Source: Brevibacillus panacihumi
GTDB lineage: Bacteria > Bacillota > Bacilli > Brevibacillales > Brevibacillaceae
NCBI RefSeq assembly: GCF_003710985.1
Contig: NZ_RHHT01000032.1
Location: 1 to 64,000, forward strand
Direction of reading: 5' to 3'
Length of the DNA: 64,000 nucleotides
A model generated the notes under the pieces. The model saw nothing but the letters and a program-made list of their open reading frames with translations. It did not search any database and had not been told where the DNA came from. The position numbers and the translations under genes were made by a program. This document shows, one piece after another, positions 27,765 through 36,430 of the stretch. Every line of letters begins with the position of its first letter. Positions within the stretch are counted from its first letter, which is position 1.

Positions 27765-28301
27765 TCAGTACGATATGCGTGCTTCCGCATCCGCCCTTCG
27801 CAAGATTTCTTCCACCGTCTCCTCTGGAGTAAGCTCCGATGTATCCAGCCACATGCCGATTCGTGGCGTCTCATTATGCAAAACCGCTTCGAGCATCGCA
27901 ATATCAATCGCGCCGTACCCTTTTTTCTGTCTGGCAGCCTCCCTTTTGGCCACCACGTCGGCTCGAGGACAAAGAACAACGACGTAAAGCGGGCGATGTT
28001 CAATCATCTCTATTACATCCTGCAGCATCGGGCCGATGATGACATCCTGCAGCACTACCTGAAAGCCCTGTTTTGTGTACGCATCTGACGCTTGGGCAGC
28101 CAGTTTGTATCGCAGCCGAAGTTGTTGGATAGCTTCTTCGGTAGGGTTGGCTGACATGGCTTCCTCGCCATGGACAATCATCTTGCGGAAAACATCACCG
28201 CGAACATGGACGCTCTTCTCCATGCGTTCGGCAAGCAGCTGGGCAATCGTTGACTTTCCTGAAGCCATAATACCCGTGATGAGAAAGATGCTCGACATCA
28301 T
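27765..28301 (-). CDS. P-loop kinase/phosphotransferase-like protein (AAA_33 type)
   Basis: 178 residues from an ATG at 28301 with AGGAG eight bases upstream. Walker A is ITGIMASGKST (near residues 6-16), followed by helix IAQLLAERM and GDVFRKM, the acceptor-side Asp. Later parts are VVLQDVIIGPMLQDVIEMI and CPRADVVAKREAARQ, a lid with several Arg. This pattern fits zeta-toxin/chloramphenicol-phosphotransferase-like small kinases. The substrate is not known. It lies 42 bp after azlD on the same strand and may be read with it. Confidence 0.75.
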   Translation of the reverse strand: MMSSIFLITGIMASGKSTIAQLLAERMEKSVHVRGDVFRKMIVHGEEAMSANPTEEAIQQLRLRYKLAAQASDAYTKQGFQVVLQDVIIGPMLQDVIEMIEHRPLYVVVLCPRADVVAKREAARQKKGYGAIDIAMLEAVLHNETPRIGMWLDTSELTPEETVEEILRRADAEARISY

Positions 28302-28343
28302 CCTCATGTCTCCTCTCGAATAGAAAATGCGCAACCGCATCCA

Positions 28344-28667
28344 TCATAACATTCCGACGGCCTGCCGATACAAGGCGATGACGACAACCCCGGCCACCAA
28401 TGCCCATACGATCTGCTTTCTCCACAGACCGACCGCAAGCGACACCGTACCTGCGACGATGTATTCCGGGCTCCATGCTCCCTCGCGCATGTGAAAGAGA
28501 ATCGGCGGAATCGTCATGGAGCTGAAGACGCCTACCGGCACCATCGCCAAGCCCCTCCGCAACCAGTCCGGAATCTCCCAGCGCGAGCTGATCAAGAGCA
28601 TCGGGAACCGCGTCAGGTACGTGATCAGCGCCATTAGCAAAATAATCCAAATGATCTTATCGTTCAT
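28344..28667 (-). CDS. azlD: AzlD family branched-chain amino acid exporter subunit
   Basis: 107 residues with four membrane segments. Typical AzlD features: ALITYLTRFPMLLISSRWEI, WLRRGLAMVPVGVFSSM and a final GVVVIALYRQAVG. It forms the small subunit of an AzlCD exporter (BrnFE-like). It overlaps azlC by 11 bp, so translation is coupled. Confidence 0.9.
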   Translation of the reverse strand: MNDKIIWIILLMALITYLTRFPMLLISSRWEIPDWLRRGLAMVPVGVFSSMTIPPILFHMREGAWSPEYIVAGTVSLAVGLWRKQIVWALVAGVVVIALYRQAVGML

Positions 28668-29349
28668 CGCTCACCGCTCCCATCACAATCGCCGTCAAGG
28701 TCCCGACAATCACAGCTGCGGTACCTCCGCCCAGCGCATATCCGATGCACGCCACGGCAGCCGTGCAAGCAGCCACCTTCACATGGAAGGAGGTGAGCAA
28801 ATTGACGGCGAGAAAGCCCAAAAACGTCGCGATAAAAGCAAAATCAAGCCCGTATGCTTCCGTCTGTGTAAACGCCGCACCGAACCATGCCCCTGCAAAC
28901 GTGCTCGCATTCCAGATGACATAGTCCACGACGCTTGCCCCTGCGAAAAAAGACAAGCTGGGCTTTCCGCCCGCATCCAAATACGTAGCTTTCAAGGCAA
29001 ATGTCTCATCATTCAGCGTCCCTGCCATAAGCGACAGCTTCCATGCAGGCGTTCCCTGAAAACGCGGTCCGAGCGACAGTCCGTATAATAGCTGGCGCGC
29101 GTTTAACAAAGCGGTCGAAAGCAGGATCGGCCAGCCGACGATCCCCTGCGAGATCAAACCGACCGCTGCGAACTGGGAGGAGCCCGCATTGACCAGCAAG
29201 GAAAAGAGGACCGCTTCCGTCACCCCCAGTCCCGCCTGCCTCGCCAATAGTCCGAATACAATCCCATCAATGATGCCGGCCGCAGCTACCGGAATAATCT
29301 GACGCATGCCTGAAACAAACAATGCAAAAGACCCACTCATGTTGCTCAT
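28657..29349 (-). CDS. azlC: AzlC family branched-chain amino acid exporter subunit
   Basis: 230 residues with about seven or eight membrane segments. Family segments: IPVAAAGIIDGIVFGLLARQ, VNAGSSQFAAVGLI and LLNARQLLYGLSLGP. The start codon overlaps the stop of the MocR gene (ATGA). Together with AzlD it should export branched-chain or related amino acids, or their analogues. Confidence 0.92.
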   Translation of the reverse strand: MSNMSGSFALFVSGMRQIIPVAAAGIIDGIVFGLLARQAGLGVTEAVLFSLLVNAGSSQFAAVGLISQGIVGWPILLSTALLNARQLLYGLSLGPRFQGTPAWKLSLMAGTLNDETFALKATYLDAGGKPSLSFFAGASVVDYVIWNASTFAGAWFGAAFTQTEAYGLDFAFIATFLGFLAVNLLTSFHVKVAACTAAVACIGYALGGGTAAVIVGTLTAIVMGAVSDER

Positions 29350-30785
29350 CTCTGTCTTCCTTTCCCCTTATCCGCTGATAACAAAGTGGGACGCCACACC
29401 TCACCCAGCAATCGAATTCCCGCCTCCATCTCTTCGATCGTCTGCCCGCCGAAGCCGAACTGAAAGCTGGGAAAGTCATGATCTATTAGCCTCATCCATT
29501 TGTGATCGGTAGGATAAACGCGGATCCCCGCCGCGGCAGCCAGCTCCGTCAAGGTTTGCGCATCACAGCGGCTGCGCACCTCTACCATAACGGAGATGCC
29601 TGCGTCCTGTCCCGTGATGCGGATCGCCTCTCCCATCTCCTCCCGCAGCAGGTGAAGAAGGGCGTCGTGCTTTTTCTTGTACAACGTCCTCATTTTGCGG
29701 ATATGCCGCTCCCAATCTCCCGTTTTCATAAATAAGGCCAGCGTCTGCTGATGAATACGCGATGCCGTCTGGTCGTATTCCGCCAAATGCTCGTGGTAGA
29801 GAGCCAACAGGCTGGGAGGCAGAACCATGTAGCTGATCCGTATCGCAGGAAGCAATGATTTTGAGAATGTCCCCATATAAATCACCCGCCCCGCAGCATC
29901 CAGCCCTTGAAGAGATGGAATGGGTCTGCCGTGATAGCGAAACTCCCCGTCGTAATCGTCCTCGATGATGTAGCTCTCCGTCTGTGCCGCCCATTGCAGC
30001 AGCCTGAGCCGCTTGGCGTAAGGCATCACGATGCCGGTCGGATCCTGATGGGATGGCGTGATGTAGACCAGTCCGGCCCCGCTTTCCCGCAGCTTTTCTA
30101 TGTGAATGCCATCGGCTTCCAATGGAATCGGCTTCACGTCAAACCCCAGGTTGAGAAATACCTTTCGGACTCCCTGGTAGCCAGGCTCCTCCATCGCGAC
30201 AGCCTGTCCCCGCAGACCAAACAGATACCCCAGCAAGGTGATCATCACCTGCGTACCCGCACCGATCACAATTTGCTCCGGGGATGCCTGTACCCCCCGC
30301 GCCTGACGCAAGTACCGGGCCAGCTCCAGGCGCAATTCGGGCTCGCCTTGCCTGTCCCCGTATCGCAGCAGCTCCTTGTTTTCCTCCCGCATGCACTGAT
30401 TGCTATACTTTTTCCACAAGGCAAACGGAAAATGGTCGGGATCAATGCTCGCCTGATGAAAATTGTACTGGACCGGGACAGCGGCAGGAAGAGAAGACTC
30501 CGGCTCTCTTCTTTTTTTCTGAAGAACCGGCCCATACCAGGTGGCGTCAACGACAAAAAAACCGCTTCGCTCCCTGCTCTCGATGTAACCTTCCGCAAGC
30601 AGCTGATGATAAGCGCTCTCCACCGTCGTTTTGCTTACCTGCAAAAAGCCGCTCAACGTACGTACAGACGGAAGCCGCGTCCCCGAAGGCAATCGCTGTT
30701 CCCGGATCTCCAGGCAAAAATAACGATACAATTGCAAATAAAGCGGCTCGCTCCCGTCCACCAGATGGGGGCTAATGTCCGGCAT
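29346..30785 (-). CDS. MocR-type regulator: GntR HTH plus aminotransferase-like domain
   Basis: 479 residues from the ATG at 30785 (GGAGG seven bases upstream); the frame stays open for 79 more codons through repeat DNA, which I reject. GntR winged helix at 15-75 (SGTRLPSVRTLSGFLQVSKT), then a fold type I aminotransferase domain. PLP-binding features are present: Lys309 in MGTFSKSLLP and EDDYDGEFRY with Asp277/Tyr278. The final GFGG fits PdxR/GabR-like proteins. The protein likely uses PLP or a PLP-amino acid adduct as effector. It is cotranscribed with azlCD, so it probably regulates export of an amino acid. Confidence 0.9.
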   Translation of the reverse strand: MPDISPHLVDGSEPLYLQLYRYFCLEIREQRLPSGTRLPSVRTLSGFLQVSKTTVESAYHQLLAEGYIESRERSGFFVVDATWYGPVLQKKRREPESSLPAAVPVQYNFHQASIDPDHFPFALWKKYSNQCMREENKELLRYGDRQGEPELRLELARYLRQARGVQASPEQIVIGAGTQVMITLLGYLFGLRGQAVAMEEPGYQGVRKVFLNLGFDVKPIPLEADGIHIEKLRESGAGLVYITPSHQDPTGIVMPYAKRLRLLQWAAQTESYIIEDDYDGEFRYHGRPIPSLQGLDAAGRVIYMGTFSKSLLPAIRISYMVLPPSLLALYHEHLAEYDQTASRIHQQTLALFMKTGDWERHIRKMRTLYKKKHDALLHLLREEMGEAIRITGQDAGISVMVEVRSRCDAQTLTELAAAAGIRVYPTDHKWMRLIDHDFPSFQFGFGGQTIEEMEAGIRLLGEVWRPTLLSADKGKGRQR

Positions 30786-30902
30786 CCTCTCTCCTCCCCT
30801 CCGACTCGTCTTTTTATGATTCCTATGATAGCAGAAGAAGGCTTGCACGACTGCAATTAGAAAATGCGGGAACCCCCGTCCTTTTTTACGGTAGTCCACC
30901 AG

Positions 30903-31126
30903 CTGCAGTGGAGGAGAGGAAAAGAGGAAAACGCTACAGGTGGGTTGGAATCTTCGCTGGGGGCTGGCGCTGGCCGTCTCCATTCCAAAGGCGGAACCGC
31001 GGCCAAAAGCAGCCGTCTTCAAGAAGTGATTCAGGGTTGTCCGCTAAATGCGGGTTCCGCCTTTTCCATTGCGACTGGGTCAAGATCCCAAATACCTTTC
31101 GCTTTTTTCCCCTTTTCCTCGGCTAG
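30903..31126 (+). repeat. Dispersed palindromic repeat, full copy 2
   Basis: About 224 bp, same block order as copy 1: GAGGAAAAGAGGAAAACGC on the left, AAAGGCGGAACCGCGGCC inside, GTCCGCTAAATGCGGG, then GTTCCGCCTTTTCC and CCCCTTTTCCTC on the right. It lies upstream of the MocR gene; the open frame upstream of MocR runs through it but has no protein character. Confidence 0.88.
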
Positions 31127-31220
31127 AAACTGTTCTCGGTGAATTCGAGTTGGTAACAAACATTGGATACCACATTGATACTAATTAGTATATGCCCTCC
31201 AGAAAGTGGAGAGCCCTGTA

Positions 31221-31262
31221 AAAGAAAAACGAGCCTCTAGCATCGCTTTTAAGGCTCGTTTC
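31221..31262 (-). terminator. Terminator of the two-repeat secreted protein
   Basis: AACGAGCC/GGCTCGTT stem with a 17-base loop; on the minus strand the stem is followed by TTTTTCTTTT. Confidence 0.8.
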
Positions 31263-31298
31263 GCGTTTAGGGAGCATAACACTCAATCACATTTTATA

Positions 31299-31919
31299 TT
31301 ATTTTCCTTCTCCAACATGAAACACACCAATTACGGTTTCACCATCAACGTCATATAGCGGAATATCACGACCTCCTGGTGATCTACTGTTCTGTATCGC
31401 AATGGCTTCCTCGGGTGATTTTGGACGCTCACCGTCTAAGTCTTTTTTCAGCACGTATCCTGTAGTACCATCCACACCTATTGCACGGATTAATTCAGGT
31501 TCCGTATCCGGAGAAGGAGCATCTGTGGCAGAACCGTATGTCTGTCCGTTTTTATTTTTAGGATAGCTCATATTCTTAGCGCCAATATGAAAAGAACCAA
31601 TTATGGTTTTCCCATTAACATCATACAGTGGTGCGTCATGTACAAGTTCACTAAGATAATCTTTTTTCAGCAAATATCCTGCAATGCCATTCACACTTCC
31701 TACATGGATTAAGTCAGGTAGCATTTCAACAGAAGTTGTTTCTTCAGCAGAACCGTAAGTCTGTCCAATTTCATTTTCTGGATAATGAGGAGGATTCTTG
31801 GGGCTTTGATTATTCGAGCTTTTAGCAAATGTGCTTTGGAATGCCAGTGTACCTCCCACTACACAAACGATAAAAATCACACCAATCATCATTTTAATCC
31901 CTTTAGAATACAACCTCAC
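31299..31919 (-). CDS. Secreted protein with two tandem repeats
   Basis: 206 residues, GTG start with AAGGAG nine bases upstream. An N-terminal hydrophobic signal (about 10-30, ending in AFQSTFA) suggests export. Two units of about 75 residues follow; each runs from a Tyr-Pro segment and GQTYGSA to LIxxxxVxGxxGYxLKKD and ends PLYDVxGxTxIGxFHxG. The same unit is, as I recall, found at the C-end of some BlaR1/M56-like and secreted Bacillus proteins. The function is unknown. The second unit carries an insertion rich in Ser/Arg/Gly (NSRSPGGRD). Confidence 0.7.
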   Translation of the reverse strand: MRLYSKGIKMMIGVIFIVCVVGGTLAFQSTFAKSSNNQSPKNPPHYPENEIGQTYGSAEETTSVEMLPDLIHVGSVNGIAGYLLKKDYLSELVHDAPLYDVNGKTIIGSFHIGAKNMSYPKNKNGQTYGSATDAPSPDTEPELIRAIGVDGTTGYVLKKDLDGERPKSPEEAIAIQNSRSPGGRDIPLYDVDGETVIGVFHVGEGK

Positions 31920-32117
31920 AATTGTGCACTCCTTAAAAGTTTCTCACTCTTCACTCTAACCGTCCTTTACTTCTTATACACCACCATGTAATGGAAAGTT
32001 GCGCAAATCTGCCCCGTTTCCTGAATCATTGAAAATTACCTTGAATCCGTGTTTTAGTCCGGATTGAGCGTAGATCGGAAACATGCTTCTCCCCACTACA
32101 GTTACATTCCGACACGA

Positions 32118-32148
32118 CAAAACCCAGTACCTAAGGGCACTGGGTTTA
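32118..32148 (-). terminator. Terminator of the liv operon
   Basis: AACCCAGT/ACTGGGTT stem with a 10-base loop, immediately after the livF stop; on the minus strand TTTTG follows. Confidence 0.75.
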
Positions 32149-32151
32149 GCG

Positions 32152-32859
32152 TTACGCCAGATACGCTTCCCGCACCTGCGGGTTGGCGAGCAAGGTTTTC
32201 GCATCGTCCTTGAGAATGATCTCCCCCGTCTGGATGACGTACCCGCGATGGGCTACGGACAGGGCCTGGTTGGCGTTTTGCTCCACCAGGAGGATGGTCG
32301 TTCCTTCACGATTCAGCTCCGTGACAATTTCAAAGATTTGCTCCACCAGAATCGGAGCCAGCCCCATCGACGGTTCATCCAGCATGAGAATCTTGGGCTT
32401 CATCATCAGGCCGCGGGCGATGGCCAGCATCTGCTGCTCCCCGCCCGACATAGTGCCGCCTTTTTGGTGGATCCGCTCTTTGAGCCTCGGGAAGTATTGG
32501 AAGGCCCGCTCGATCCCTTCCTGAATGACGTTCTTGTCTTTCGTAAAGAAAGCGCCCATCTCGAGATTTTCCTGCACCGTCAGCTTGGGAAAAATGCGGC
32601 GTCCTTCTGGAACATGGGCGATCCCCAGCAATGCGATGTCGTGCGTTTTCATCTGGGTGATGTCTTTTCCATCAAACATGATCTTTCCTTCACGCGCCCG
32701 CGTCTGTCCGCAGATGGTCTTCAGCGTGGTAGACTTGCCTGCTCCATTCGAACCGATCAGGGTGACGACCTCGCCTGGGTTGACGCTGATCGACATGCCC
32801 TTGAGCGCGTGGATACCGCCGTAAAAGGTATGAACGTCTTGCAGTTCCAACAATGCCAT
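32152..32859 (-). CDS. livF: Branched-chain amino acid ABC transporter ATP-binding protein LivF
   Basis: 235 residues. Walker A GSNGAGKST, signature MSGGEQQMLAIARGL, Walker B ILMLDEPSMGL, switch LLVEQN. LivF-type proteins pair with LivG to drive the importer. The start lies 14 bp after livG. The typical LivF opening LLELQDVHTFYGGIHAL is present. Confidence 0.95.
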   Translation of the reverse strand: MALLELQDVHTFYGGIHALKGMSISVNPGEVVTLIGSNGAGKSTTLKTICGQTRAREGKIMFDGKDITQMKTHDIALLGIAHVPEGRRIFPKLTVQENLEMGAFFTKDKNVIQEGIERAFQYFPRLKERIHQKGGTMSGGEQQMLAIARGLMMKPKILMLDEPSMGLAPILVEQIFEIVTELNREGTTILLVEQNANQALSVAHRGYVIQTGEIILKDDAKTLLANPQVREAYLA

Positions 32860-32873
32860 ATCCTTGCCTCCTC

Positions 32874-33650
32874 CTAGGACACTTCCGACGCGCTTTTTCC
32901 GAGGTACGCCTCGATGACGCTGGGGTTGTTGCGGATTTGCTCCGGTGTCCCCTCGGCGATCTTGCGTCCGTAGTCCAGCACGTGAATGTATTCGCTCAAG
33001 CCCATGACCAGCTTCATGTCATGCTCGATCAGGATGATGGTCAGATCCAGTTCTTTTTTCAGGAGGCGGATAAATTCGGTCATCTCTACCGTTTCCCGCG
33101 GGTTCATCCCCGCTGCCGGCTCATCGAGCAGGATAATCTGCGGATTGGTCGCCAGGGCACGAGCGATTTCCAGCCTGCGCTGCAATCCGTAGGGCAGGCT
33201 CCCCGCCGCTTCGTTGGCGATATGCTCAATCCCTACATACTCCAGCAGCTGATAAGCCTCGACCCGTGCCTTCTCCTCCTCTTCGCGAACGCGCTTGGTG
33301 TGGAACAGAATCCCGAGAAGCCCCGCCGACAGACGGCTATGGGTCCCGACCATGACGTTTTCCAAAGCCGTCATTTGTTTGAACAGACGAATGTTTTGAA
33401 AGGTTCTGGTAATCCCTCTCGTAGCGATCTGGTCAGGGCGAAGTCCTTTAATGTTCTTGCCCCCCAGCAGAATTTCTCCTTCGTCCGGCTCGTAAAAACC
33501 CGTAATCATATTAAAAAAGGTGGTCTTGCCCGCCCCGTTCGGACCGATCACGGCGGTAATGCTTCCTTTTTCGATCTTGATCGACACGTCCTGATTGGCG
33601 ACGAGACCGCCAAAGCGCTTGGTCAATCCTACCGCTTCCAATATTGCCAT
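32874..33650 (-). CDS. livG: Branched-chain amino acid ABC transporter ATP-binding protein LivG
   Basis: 258 residues. Walker A GPNGAGKTTFFNMITG, the LivG-type insert GLRPDQIATRGITRTFQNI, signature SLPYGLQRRLEIARAL (a variant of LSGGQ typical of LivG), Walker B IILLDEPAAGMNP and EHDMKLVM. It lies 20 bp downstream of livM and 14 bp upstream of livF. Confidence 0.95.
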   Translation of the reverse strand: MAILEAVGLTKRFGGLVANQDVSIKIEKGSITAVIGPNGAGKTTFFNMITGFYEPDEGEILLGGKNIKGLRPDQIATRGITRTFQNIRLFKQMTALENVMVGTHSRLSAGLLGILFHTKRVREEEEKARVEAYQLLEYVGIEHIANEAAGSLPYGLQRRLEIARALATNPQIILLDEPAAGMNPRETVEMTEFIRLLKKELDLTIILIEHDMKLVMGLSEYIHVLDYGRKIAEGTPEQIRNNPSVIEAYLGKSASEVS

Positions 33651-33670
33651 TTTGACTCCCTCCCTCTTCG

Positions 33671-34954
33671 CTACGATTGTTTAGTAGATGACGATTGAGA
33701 AAGCTTGCTCAAAATTCCCAATTTGCCACTGCTAAACGGGCTTGATTTGATCGCACCGAGATCGTTGGTTTTCCTTTTTGCCGGAATCAAGCCATTCGGA
33801 CGATACAAGGCCACGAAGATCAGCATGATCCCGAACACCAGTCGTTGAAACTTGGAAGGGTCCAACTGGTTGGGCAGGTTGATAATGCCGGATTGCTGCA
33901 AGGAATGCAGGAAGTTGGAGAATTCCTTCAAAAGCTGTACCTGCAAGAGGGTGACAAAAGCCGCCCCGAGGATTACCCCTGGTATGCTTCCGCTTCCACC
34001 GAGAATGACCATGACGAGAATCCCGATCGATTCCATCAGCGTAAACGAAGTAGGGTCAATAAAGGTTTGCTTTGCTGCGAAAATAACTCCGACTACTCCT
34101 GCGAAGGATGCCCCTGTCGCGAAAGCAGCCAGCTTGGTGTTCAAAAGCGAAATTCCCATCGACTGGGCCGCCAGCTCGTCTTCGCGGACCGCGATCCAGG
34201 CCCTTCCCAGTCGGGAATGTTCAAAGCGGATGTTCGCCAGCACGATGAAAGCGATGACAAACAACACGATAAAATAGAAGTAAAACGGCGTCCCCATCTT
34301 GAGGCCAAACAGCTCTGGCGCCGGGATCGGCGTGATGCCCTGCGGCCCGTTGGTAATGTTGATCGGCTTATCCAGGTTGTTGAAGACGATGCGAATGATT
34401 TCACCGAACCCAAGTGTTACGATCGCCAGGTAGTCACCCTTTACCCGCAAGACCGGAAGCCCCAATAAAATGCCGAATATGGCGGCGACGATCAGTCCCA
34501 CAATGAGGAACGGCCAGAACCAGTCACCAGTCAAGGGAAACAGATTGCCGGCGATAAACTCGTTCGCCTGCGAGGTCGAGAAAATCGCGTACGCATACGC
34601 CCCAGCCGCGAAGAAGGCCACGTAGCCCAGGTCCAGCAATCCCGCGAACCCGACGACGATGTTGAGTCCGAGCGCCATCGCGACGTAAATTCCAACCTGT
34701 GATGCCACTTCCATATAATAGCGGTTTTCCCCTGCCACCAGCGGGATGATGACGATCAGCACCAAGGCCCCGATGGCAAGTTTGATCTTGTTGCTCGTAT
34801 TCGTGAAATAAAGCAGGACGATCGATGAAAGAATACCGAGAAACGAAAGGACTGACTTATCCAAAAAGTGCAGCAGCAAGGAAAATACGGCGATCCAAAT
34901 CAACGTAACATAGAGCGGAATTCCTTTGAATGATTTCCAGACCAGGTTTGCCAT
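33671..34954 (-). CDS. livM: Branched-chain amino acid ABC transporter permease LivM
   Basis: About 427 residues with ten or more membrane segments. LivM motifs: GLLDLGYVAFFAAGAYAYAI, LRVKGDYLAIVTLGFGEIIR and GAATG-like region near the C-end (GGSGSIPGVILGAAFVTLLQ). Start at ATG 34954; a GTG three codons upstream overlaps the livH end and is an alternative. The protein forms the channel with LivH. The C-terminal 30 residues are Ser-rich and variable. Confidence 0.93.
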   Translation of the reverse strand: MANLVWKSFKGIPLYVTLIWIAVFSLLLHFLDKSVLSFLGILSSIVLLYFTNTSNKIKLAIGALVLIVIIPLVAGENRYYMEVASQVGIYVAMALGLNIVVGFAGLLDLGYVAFFAAGAYAYAIFSTSQANEFIAGNLFPLTGDWFWPFLIVGLIVAAIFGILLGLPVLRVKGDYLAIVTLGFGEIIRIVFNNLDKPINITNGPQGITPIPAPELFGLKMGTPFYFYFIVLFVIAFIVLANIRFEHSRLGRAWIAVREDELAAQSMGISLLNTKLAAFATGASFAGVVGVIFAAKQTFIDPTSFTLMESIGILVMVILGGSGSIPGVILGAAFVTLLQVQLLKEFSNFLHSLQQSGIINLPNQLDPSKFQRLVFGIMLIFVALYRPNGLIPAKRKTNDLGAIKSSPFSSGKLGILSKLSQSSSTKQS

Positions 34955-34963
34955 GAGTTTCAC

Positions 34964-35917
34964 CTACACTTTCTCTTTCACAGCTTCGCCAAACAGCCCT
35001 TCCGGCTTGAAGAGAAGCACGAGGATTAGAATACTGAACGCAAACACGTCTTTGTACTCGGCGCCAAACGCCTGGTTGGTCAAAGGACCCATATACGCTC
35101 CTGCGAGGGACTCCAGCATCCCGAGCAGGACGCCGCCTACCATCGCGCCGCGCAGGTTGCCGATTCCGCCCAATACTGCAGCAGTGAATGCTTTCATCCC
35201 AAGAATAAAGCCGATGTACGGATCAATGGTTCCGTAATTCTGGGCAAACAGTACCCCGGTAGCTCCGCCGAGGCTGGAACCGATCAAAAATGTAAGCATG
35301 ATTACCTTGTCGACATTTATGGTCATTAGCGATGCCGTACTTGGATCCTGGGCGACGGCACGCATGGCGATTCCCCATTTTGTCTTGCCAATAAACAGCG
35401 TCAATGCAATCATCAAAACAATGGCCAGAACGATGACTACCAATCCTTTAATCGGAATCGTCGCGATGCCGAACACAGAGACCGTTCCCGTAAACAACAC
35501 GGGCGTATTCAGGTAGAATTCATTGCGCGCAATCGCTTCGGCAAAACGAACAATGTCCTGCAGCAAAAAGGAGACGCCAATGGCCGAAATCAAAGGAACC
35601 AATCGCGGGGCCCCTCGCAGCGGCCGATAAGCAAGCCGTTCTATCCCCACGCCCAATGCTCCGGTCAATATCATCGTGATGACAAGCGTCATCAAAAGGG
35701 CTACGTATGGATTCATGCCCTCAAGCCCGCCGATCGCGTCTGTAATCAGCAGCACCTCCGTCCCAACGAAGGCACCCACCATGAAAATTTCTCCATGAGC
35801 GAAGTTGATAAATTCCAAAATCCCGTACACCATCGTATAGCCTAGCGCGACGACGGCGTACATAAATCCGAGTGTCAATCCGTCCACCAATACTTGAGGC
35901 AAAATGCTAAGCAGCAT
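34964..35917 (-). CDS. livH: Branched-chain amino acid ABC transporter permease LivH
   Basis: 317 residues from the ATG at 35917; a longer reading adds 36 residues that lie in the leader and look non-coding. LivH signatures: GLTLGFMYAVVALGYTMVYG, LEFINFAHGEIFMVGAFVG, RAVAQDPSTASLMTINVDKV and GGIGNLRGAMVGGVLLG. It is the first gene of livHMGF. No livK/livJ substrate-binding protein gene lies upstream or downstream, so that subunit must be encoded elsewhere. Confidence 0.93.
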   Translation of the reverse strand: MLLSILPQVLVDGLTLGFMYAVVALGYTMVYGILEFINFAHGEIFMVGAFVGTEVLLITDAIGGLEGMNPYVALLMTLVITMILTGALGVGIERLAYRPLRGAPRLVPLISAIGVSFLLQDIVRFAEAIARNEFYLNTPVLFTGTVSVFGIATIPIKGLVVIVLAIVLMIALTLFIGKTKWGIAMRAVAQDPSTASLMTINVDKVIMLTFLIGSSLGGATGVLFAQNYGTIDPYIGFILGMKAFTAAVLGGIGNLRGAMVGGVLLGMLESLAGAYMGPLTNQAFGAEYKDVFAFSILILVLLFKPEGLFGEAVKEKV

Positions 35918-36281
35918 GCTTTCCCATCCCTCATTCCTTTGTAAACTTGTCGTTCGATTCCGCTGCTCCGACGGCCGCATTTCAGAACGGCCCGACAATT
36001 TCCGGCCCAGATTCTGAAGCTCCATGAAGGAGGGGCGAACACTCTCGTGCCGCCCCTAGCTGGATGAGGCCTGTTCGGCTTTTCCCTCTGCGCAATCCAA
36101 GAGTGCAAGACTCGCTTCCAATACCGCCGCAGCTAAATGACTGAGGCATGAGAGTTTTTTCAAGCAGAATTGAATCCCCCTTTTCTTTTCCCAAAAACTC
36201 TCAATCAACGACCTTGCAAATCAAATTGCGGCTTTTTTTCTATCTTCTTTAATAGGACTTAAGGTAGATATAGCTTGTTTA
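35918..36281 (-). promoter_or_regulatory. Long structured leader of the liv operon
   Basis: About 360 nt separate the likely promoter from livH. Read on the minus strand it holds: (1) a hairpin with a 10-bp stem GAGAGTTTTT/AAAAACTCTC; (2) a region closed by CTGCG/CGCAG with an inner GAGT/ACTC loop; (3) a hairpin AGGGGCG/CGCCCCT. The third element looks somewhat like a T-box antiterminator/terminator (AGGGGCGGCACG), but the invariant TGGNACC is not intact and no AGTA stem I motif is seen. I cannot assign a known riboswitch class. No convincing leader peptide with a good ribosome site was found. Confidence 0.45.
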
Positions 36282-36287
36282 TTCTTT

Positions 36288-36315
36288 ATTGTAAAATAAA
36301 TTAGAAAATTTACAA
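36288..36315 (-). promoter_or_regulatory. Promoter of the liv operon
   Basis: On the minus strand TTGTAA (36310-36315) and TACAAT (36288-36293) are 16 bp apart, within an AT-rich stretch (36240-36420) after the deaminase gene. It predicts a transcript start near 36281. Confidence 0.5.
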
Positions 36316-36430
36316 GAGAAAAAATATATTTTCCAATCACATATTCGTTCGATACATCAACACTCCCAAAAGGATCAATTGAACTCAAATGAATATATCA
36401 TCGCTTTACAATACTAAAGCGTCACAATCC

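Noticed and set aside
30786-31022. 79-residue N-terminal extension of the MocR protein
   Set aside because: The open frame runs through the dispersed repeat; the ATG at 30785 has a perfect ribosome site and starts the GntR domain.
31974-32084. 36-residue minus-strand ORF (starts MFPIYAQSGLKHGF) after the liv terminator
   Set aside because: GGGGAG is only four bases from the ATG, no membrane or conserved feature was seen, and no clear promoter. It could be a real small gene or a remnant; not supported enough.
36001-36060. T-box riboswitch before livH
   Set aside because: AGGGGCGGCACG resembles the T-box core, but the TGGNACC bulge is not intact, no AGTA/stem I motif or specifier loop was found and the hairpin lacks a T tract.
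36250-36420. AT-rich stretch as a replication or attachment site
   Set aside because: No repeats of DnaA-box type and no direct repeats at its edges; it fits an ordinary promoter region.
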